Assembly (NCBI GenBank): GCA_963704535.1
Contig: OY969916.1
Coordinates: 7,440,001-7,504,000, forward strand
DNA from: G963704535 sp963704535
GTDB lineage: Bacteria > Chloroflexota > Chloroflexia > Chloroflexales > Roseiflexaceae
Direction of reading: 5' to 3'
DNA length: 64,000 nucleotides
Shown here: piece after piece, positions 59,841-64,000 of the stretch
How the letters are laid out: each line of letters opens with the position of its first letter
Position numbering within the stretch: the stretch's first letter is position 1
Translations under genes and position numbers: made by a program
Notes under the pieces: generated by a model
What the model saw: the letters and a program-made list of their open reading frames with translations, nothing else
What the model was told of the DNA's origin: nothing
The model's database searches: none

Positions 59841-61940
59841 ATGAAGGAATACGCTGACCTCGAGCTCGGCTTGCACCGCCGCGAGAGCGGGAGCTACGCT
59901 GTGGAGCTGCGCTTCAGCCACTCCCAAAGCGACGCCGACATCCGGCTGACGCAGGATGGCCCGGCGCTGGTCCAGTTTGACACCACGGCTCTGCGCGATC
60001 TCGCGCTTGACCCAGAGGCTTATGGCCGGGCGTTAGGCGCGAGCCTGTTTGCCGATCAGGCCGTGCGCGTAGGCTTCGCCCAGGCGCGCAGCAGCACCCA
60101 GAGCCTGGAGGTGCCGCTGCGGCTGCGGCTGCTGATCGGCCCCAGCGCGCCCGAGCTGCACAGCTTGCGTTGGGAGACGCTGCGCGACCCCCAGGACGGC
60201 ACGCTGCTGTTCACCGGCGAGGACATTCTGTTCTCACGCTACCTGAGCAGCGGCGATTGGCGGCCGGTCAAGCTGCGGCCACGGGCAAATCTGCGCGCCC
60301 TGGTGGTGATCGCTAATCCGAGCGGGCTCGAAAAGTACCAGCCGGATGGTCAGCCGCTGGCGGCGGTCGATGTGGCCGGCGAGGCGGAGCGCGCCAGGGC
60401 CGGCATGGGCGGCATCCCGGTGAATGTGCTGGCCTCTGGCGGCACCGATGTCCCGACGCTGGGCGGGGCCACGTTGAATAACATCGCCGCGCAGTTGCGC
60501 GACGGCTACGACATCCTCTACCTGGTCTGCCACGGCGCCTTGATCAAAGGCGAGCCGCGGCTGTGGCTGGAAGACGAGGCCGGTAACGTGGCCGTCACCG
60601 CCGGGAGCGACCTGGTGATCCGGCTGAAGGAGCTTCAGCAGCGCCCGCGCCTGGTCGTGCTGGCGTCCTGTCAGAGCGCCGGCACCGGCGAGGAGCCGCA
60701 CACCAGCGACCACGGCGCGCTGGCGGCGCTGGGGCCGCGCCTGGCCGAGGCCGGCATCCCGGCCGTGCTGGCGATGCAGGGTTCGGTGCTGATGAAGACG
60801 GTGGCGGCGTTCATGCCGGTCTTCTTCGCCGAGCTGCTGCGCGACGGCCAGATCGACCGGGCTTTGGCGGTGGCCCGCGGCGCCGTGCGCGGCCAGCCCG
60901 ACTATTGGATGCCGGTGCTGTTTATGCGCCTCAAGCGCGGGTGCATCTGGTATGTGCCCGGCTTCGGCGATGAGCGCCAGGGCTTCGAGAAGTGGCCCGC
61001 GCTGATCCGCAGCATCCGCCAGGGCCGCTGCACGCCCTTCCTGGGCACCCACATGACCGAATCGATGCTTGGCTCCTCGCGCGACATCGCCGTGAGCTGG
61101 GCCGAGACCTACCAGTTCCCGATGGCGCCGCACGCCCGCGAGGACCTGCCCCAGGTGGCCCAGTACCTGGCCGTCAACCAGGACGCCCGCTTCCCGCGCG
61201 ATGAGTTGATCGAGTATCTGCGCCGAGAGATTCTGGAGCGCTACAGCGACGACCTTCCGGCCGAGATGCACGATGCCTCACTGACCGACCTGTTCGGGGT
61301 GCTGGGCGAGCGCAGCCGCCGGCAGAACCCGGCCGACCCCTATAAAGTGCTGGCCGATCTACCGTTCTCGATCTATGTCAGCACCAACGGCAGCGATCTG
61401 CTGGAGCAGGCCCTGATCGCCACCGGCAAAGCGCCGGTGATCGAGCTGTGCCGCTGGAACGAGGATGTCGAGCAACTGCCCTCGGTCTACGACGACGAGC
61501 CCGACTACCGACCCGACGCCCAGCGCCCGCTGGTGTTCCACCTGTTCGGTCGCTTTGAGGAGCCAAGCTCGCTGGTGCTGACCGAGGATGATTACTTCGA
61601 CTTCCTGATCGGCATCACCAGCAAAAAGGACCTGATCCCCGGCGCGGTGCGGCGCGCGCTGGCCGACACGGCGCTGCTGTTCCTGGGCTTCCGCATGGAC
61701 GACTGGAACTTCCGGGTGCTGTTCCGCAGCCTGATGAGCCAGGAGGGCCGCGGCCGGCGCAGCCGCTACGCCCATATCGCCGCGCAGATCGACCCGGAGG
61801 AGGGCCGCGTCATGGAACCGGAGCGCGCCCGCCGCTACCTGGAGTCTTACTTTCAGGACGCCGACATCAGCATCTACTGGGGCAGCGCCGAGGACTTCGT
61901 CAAGGAGCTGATGCACCAGTCGGAGAAGATCAAGCGCTGA
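59841..61940 (+). CDS. CHAT protease domain fused to SIR2-like domain
   Basis: 699 residues. Residues ~150-370 form a CHAT (caspase-like) domain: H231 in YLVCHGALIKGEPRLWLED and C277 in LVVLASCQSAGTGE are the His-Cys dyad, followed by AALGPRLAEAGIPAVLAMQGSV. A SIR2-like domain follows from ~385: LIRSIRQGRCTPFLGTHMTES in place of the usual G-A-G cofactor loop, FSIYVSTNGSDLLEQAL, VFHLFGRFEEPSSLVLTEDDYFDFL and LLFLGFRMDDWNFRVLFRSLM. SIR2-like domains of this type act as NAD-depleting effectors or sensors in several phage-defence systems; CHAT domains are proteases of conflict systems. The N-terminal ~130 residues are unassigned. The next gene encodes an nSTAND-WD40 protein. Function in immunity is inference. 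Confidence 0.82.
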   Translation: MKEYADLELGLHRRESGSYAVELRFSHSQSDADIRLTQDGPALVQFDTTALRDLALDPEAYGRALGASLFADQAVRVGFAQARSSTQSLEVPLRLRLLIGPSAPELHSLRWETLRDPQDGTLLFTGEDILFSRYLSSGDWRPVKLRPRANLRALVVIANPSGLEKYQPDGQPLAAVDVAGEAERARAGMGGIPVNVLASGGTDVPTLGGATLNNIAAQLRDGYDILYLVCHGALIKGEPRLWLEDEAGNVAVTAGSDLVIRLKELQQRPRLVVLASCQSAGTGEEPHTSDHGALAALGPRLAEAGIPAVLAMQGSVLMKTVAAFMPVFFAELLRDGQIDRALAVARGAVRGQPDYWMPVLFMRLKRGCIWYVPGFGDERQGFEKWPALIRSIRQGRCTPFLGTHMTESMLGSSRDIAVSWAETYQFPMAPHAREDLPQVAQYLAVNQDARFPRDELIEYLRREILERYSDDLPAEMHDASLTDLFGVLGERSRRQNPADPYKVLADLPFSIYVSTNGSDLLEQALIATGKAPVIELCRWNEDVEQLPSVYDDEPDYRPDAQRPLVFHLFGRFEEPSSLVLTEDDYFDFLIGITSKKDLIPGAVRRALADTALLFLGFRMDDWNFRVLFRSLMSQEGRGRRSRYAHIAAQIDPEEGRVMEPERARRYLESYFQDADISIYWGSAEDFVKELMHQSEKIKR

Positions 61941-61942
61941 AC

Positions 61943-62018
61943 GAAATTGAGAGTTGAGAATGTAAAATTGAGAATGTTGCCGGGTCATTCTACATTTTCA
62001 ATTTTCAATTCTCAATTG
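61943..62018. repeat. Inverted heptamer array (ATTGAGA / TCTCAAT)
   Basis: AAATTGAGAGTTGAGAATGTAAAATTGAGAATG, a spacer, then CATTTTCAATTTTCAATTCTCAATTG. It begins at the CHAT-SIR2 stop codon and ends shortly before the AGGAG of the next gene. Confidence 0.92.
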
Positions 62019-62034
62019 CTGCCAGGAGATCGCC

Positions 62035-64000
62035 ATGAGCATCTCGACCGAGCCCCAGCCCCCGGCCGGCGCCGCCGGCGCGGCCCGCCCCAGCCCCTAC
62101 ATTGGCCCGCGCGCCTTCAAGACCGGCGAGACGCTCTACGGCCGCGAACGCGAGGTCATGGATCTGCTCGACCTGCTGATCGCCGAGCGGATCGTGCTGC
62201 TCTACTCGCCCTCCGGCGCCGGCAAGACGTCGCTGGTCCAGGCGGCCCTGATCCCCCGGCTGGTCGAGGAGGGCTTCCTGGTGCTGCCGCCGGTGCGCGT
62301 CAGTATGGAGCCGCCGACCCTGGTGAAGAACCGCTACACCTTCAGCGTGCTGCTCTCGCTGGAGGAGGGGCTGCGGCCCGACCAGCACACGCCGGTGAGC
62401 GAGCTGGCCCAGATGGACCTGGCCGATTACCTGGCCCGGCACCCGCCCCCGGACGGCGCCCCTGAATCCGAGGTGCTGATCTTCGACCAGTTCGAGGAGA
62501 TCCTGACGATCGACCCGAACGACCAGGCCGAAAAGCACGCGTTCTTCGCCCAGGTGGGCGCGGCGCTGCGCGACCGGCGGCGCTGGGCGCTGTTCTCGAT
62601 GCGCGAGGACTACGTGGCCGCCCTGGCCCCGTACCTGCGCCCGCTGCCCACCCGGCTCAGCAACACCTACCGCCTGGACCTACTGGGCGAGGCCGCCGCC
62701 CGGGCCGCCGCACAGCAGCCGGCCAGCACCGCCGGCGTAGCGTTCACCGAGGCGGCGGCCAGGAAGCTGATCGACGACCTGCGCCGGGTGCGTGTCCAGC
62801 AATCGGAGGGCACCACCGAGGAGCAGCTCGGCCCGTATGTCGAGCCGGTTCAGCTCCAGGTCGTCTGCCTGCGGCTATGGGAGCATCTGCCGCCCGACGA
62901 CCTGGAGATCGGCGAGGAAGATATTGCCGCAGTCGGCGATGTCGATAGCGCGCTTTCCGGCTACTACGCCGAGCGCATCGCCTGGGCCGCCGCCACGACC
63001 GGGGTCAGTGAGCGGGCCATCCGCGAGTGGTGCGACCGCCAGTTGATTACCGAGCAGGGCATCCGCGGGCAGGTGCTTCAAGGGCGCGAACGCAGCCAGG
63101 GCCTGGAGAACCGGGCCATCCGCATGCTGATCGAGGCGCACCTAGTGCGGGGCGAGAAGCGGCGCGGCGCGACCTGGTTCGAGCTGGCCCACGACCGGCT
63201 GATCAAGCCGATCCAGACCAATAACCTGGCCTGGCGCGAAGCCCACCTGAGCCCACTCCAGCGCCAGGCCGCCCTGTGGGATAGCCAGTACCGGCCCGAC
63301 GGCCTGCTGCTGCACGACCAGGAGTTGGCCGACGCCGGGCAGTGGGCCGCCGGCAACGCCGACGCGCTGACCGATGTCGAGAATGCTTTCCTGGAGGCCT
63401 GCCGCGAGAACCAGAGGGCAATCGAAAGCTCGCGGCGGACCGACCGGATCATCCGGCGGCTGGGGATCGGCGCGATGGTCGTAAGCTTGCTGGCGCTGGT
63501 TGCGCTAGCCTGGGCGTGGATCGAGCGGAACCAGGCGATCGACGCGCGCGGCACCGCGAGCGCCCGCGATCTGATGGCACAGTCACGCGCACTGCTCGAT
63601 ACCTACCCGCAACGCAGCCTGCTGCTGGCATTGGAGGCGTACAACATCGATCAGGGGAACCTGGAGGTCAATCTGCACTCCGAGGACGCCCTGCGCGAGG
63701 CACTGGCCAACGCCGGCGGGACTGTCCTACGCGGCCACACCAAAGCGGTTCGCTTCGCTGCCTTCAGCCCCGACAGTCGCTTGATCGCCACTGCCAGCGA
63801 CGATACGACCGCCATATTGTGGAAGATGGATAGCCAGCCGCCCACATCGACTGTGCTGCGCGGCCACGACAAACCGATAAGCGCTATCGCCTTCAGCCCC
63901 GACGGCCGCTGGCTCGCCACTGCCAGCGAAGATACGACCGCCCGGCTGTGGAATGTCGCGGCCCCGACATCGGCGCCGCTGGTGCTGTCCGGCCACGACG
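62035..64000 (+). CDS. nSTAND1-type NTPase with WD40 repeats (3' end outside window)
   Basis: At least 655 residues from ATG 62035 (AGGAG 7-8 nt upstream), open to the window end. PYIGPRAFKTGETLYGREREVMDLLDLLIAERIVLLYSPSGAGKTSLV is the nSTAND1 N-terminus with Walker A (K64). VLIFDQFEEIL (D151) is Walker B. A winged-helix-like region ends in WFELAHDRLIKPIQTNNLAWR. One membrane helix (residues ~478-497, VVSLLALVALAWAWI) precedes WD40 repeats starting near 563 (LRGHTKAVRFAAFSPDSRLIATASDD, then LRGHDKPISAIAFSPDGRWLATASED). STAND proteins are signal-activated oligomerising switches. Here the membrane anchor places the WD40 sensor outside or at the membrane. Partner of the CHAT-SIR2 gene (94 nt upstream). 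Confidence 0.88.
   Translation, partial: MSISTEPQPPAGAAGAARPSPYIGPRAFKTGETLYGREREVMDLLDLLIAERIVLLYSPSGAGKTSLVQAALIPRLVEEGFLVLPPVRVSMEPPTLVKNRYTFSVLLSLEEGLRPDQHTPVSELAQMDLADYLARHPPPDGAPESEVLIFDQFEEILTIDPNDQAEKHAFFAQVGAALRDRRRWALFSMREDYVAALAPYLRPLPTRLSNTYRLDLLGEAAARAAAQQPASTAGVAFTEAAARKLIDDLRRVRVQQSEGTTEEQLGPYVEPVQLQVVCLRLWEHLPPDDLEIGEEDIAAVGDVDSALSGYYAERIAWAAATTGVSERAIREWCDRQLITEQGIRGQVLQGRERSQGLENRAIRMLIEAHLVRGEKRRGATWFELAHDRLIKPIQTNNLAWREAHLSPLQRQAALWDSQYRPDGLLLHDQELADAGQWAAGNADALTDVENAFLEACRENQRAIESSRRTDRIIRRLGIGAMVVSLLALVALAWAWIERNQAIDARGTASARDLMAQSRALLDTYPQRSLLLALEAYNIDQGNLEVNLHSEDALREALANAGGTVLRGHTKAVRFAAFSPDSRLIATASDDTTAILWKMDSQPPTSTVLRGHDKPISAIAFSPDGRWLATASEDTTARLWNVAAPTSAPLVLSGHD

Noticed and set aside
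3893..62018. CRISPR arrays
   Set aside because: The tandem repeats are 7-8 bp without unique spacers of 30-40 bp, and no cas gene is present.

Overview
The window is GC-rich, gene-dense bacterial DNA that fits a filamentous or gliding Chloroflexota bacterium (class Chloroflexia, Roseiflexus/Kouleothrix-like). This is inferred from the gene families: DUF5317, methylmalonyl-CoA epimerase, multi-GAF hybrid kinases, an nSTAND-WD40 protein and a ChlI-type AAA+ ATPase. It is also inferred from the repeats, which are inverted arrays of 7-bp units and GTTTGAGGGG hairpins. No rRNA or tRNA gene was seen. The taxonomy rests on no search.

Layout. 1-5 kb: end of a metallopeptidase, mce, a YbhN-like flippase, a lipoprotein, a probable 6S RNA and holA. 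5-10 kb: rpsT (TTG start), murJ, an IS4-type insertion sequence, a histidine phosphatase and an RDD protein. 10-19 kb: a large hybrid kinase, a 33-codon membrane peptide gene with its own promoter and terminator, DUF5317, DoxX, DinB, a phosphoesterase, a DUF4160/DUF2442 pair and miaA. 19-26 kb: a zinc-efflux module (P1B ATPase plus CzrA-like ArsR repressor), a cupin, a P1/S58 peptidase and a MutS-like ATPase. 26-30 kb: a Mg2+ (M-box) riboswitch ahead of an alpha/beta hydrolase lacking its serine nucleophile and mgtE. 30-36 kb: oxidoreductase, VOC protein and a FluG-like set (glutamine-synthetase-like protein, epoxide hydrolase, amidohydrolase). 36-46 kb: a GAF hybrid kinase, a P2-type ATPase with altered catalytic motifs followed by a UspA protein and a small helical protein, an HD-CHAD protein and an APH(6)-like kinase. 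46-57 kb: SDR, Rad50/SbcC, FGE-like protein, rRNA methyltransferase, ArgJ-like protein, LON-domain protein, DUF503 and ChlI. 57-64 kb: a NarX/NarL-type two-component pair, then a CHAT-SIR2 fusion beside an nSTAND-WD40 protein that runs off the end.

Three themes stand out. (1) About twenty arrays of 7-mers (one of 8-mers), most built as tandem copies of a word followed by tandem copies of its reverse complement, fill intergenic gaps from stop codon to start codon and also lie in frame inside two protein genes. The word differs from locus to locus. (2) The CHAT(H231/C277)-SIR2-like protein next to a STAND NTPase with WD40 repeats is the best candidate for an uncharacterised immunity or cell-death system. 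(3) At least twelve single-base frameshifts interrupt otherwise well conserved genes, suggesting indel errors in the underlying sequence. Those genes are annotated across the shift.
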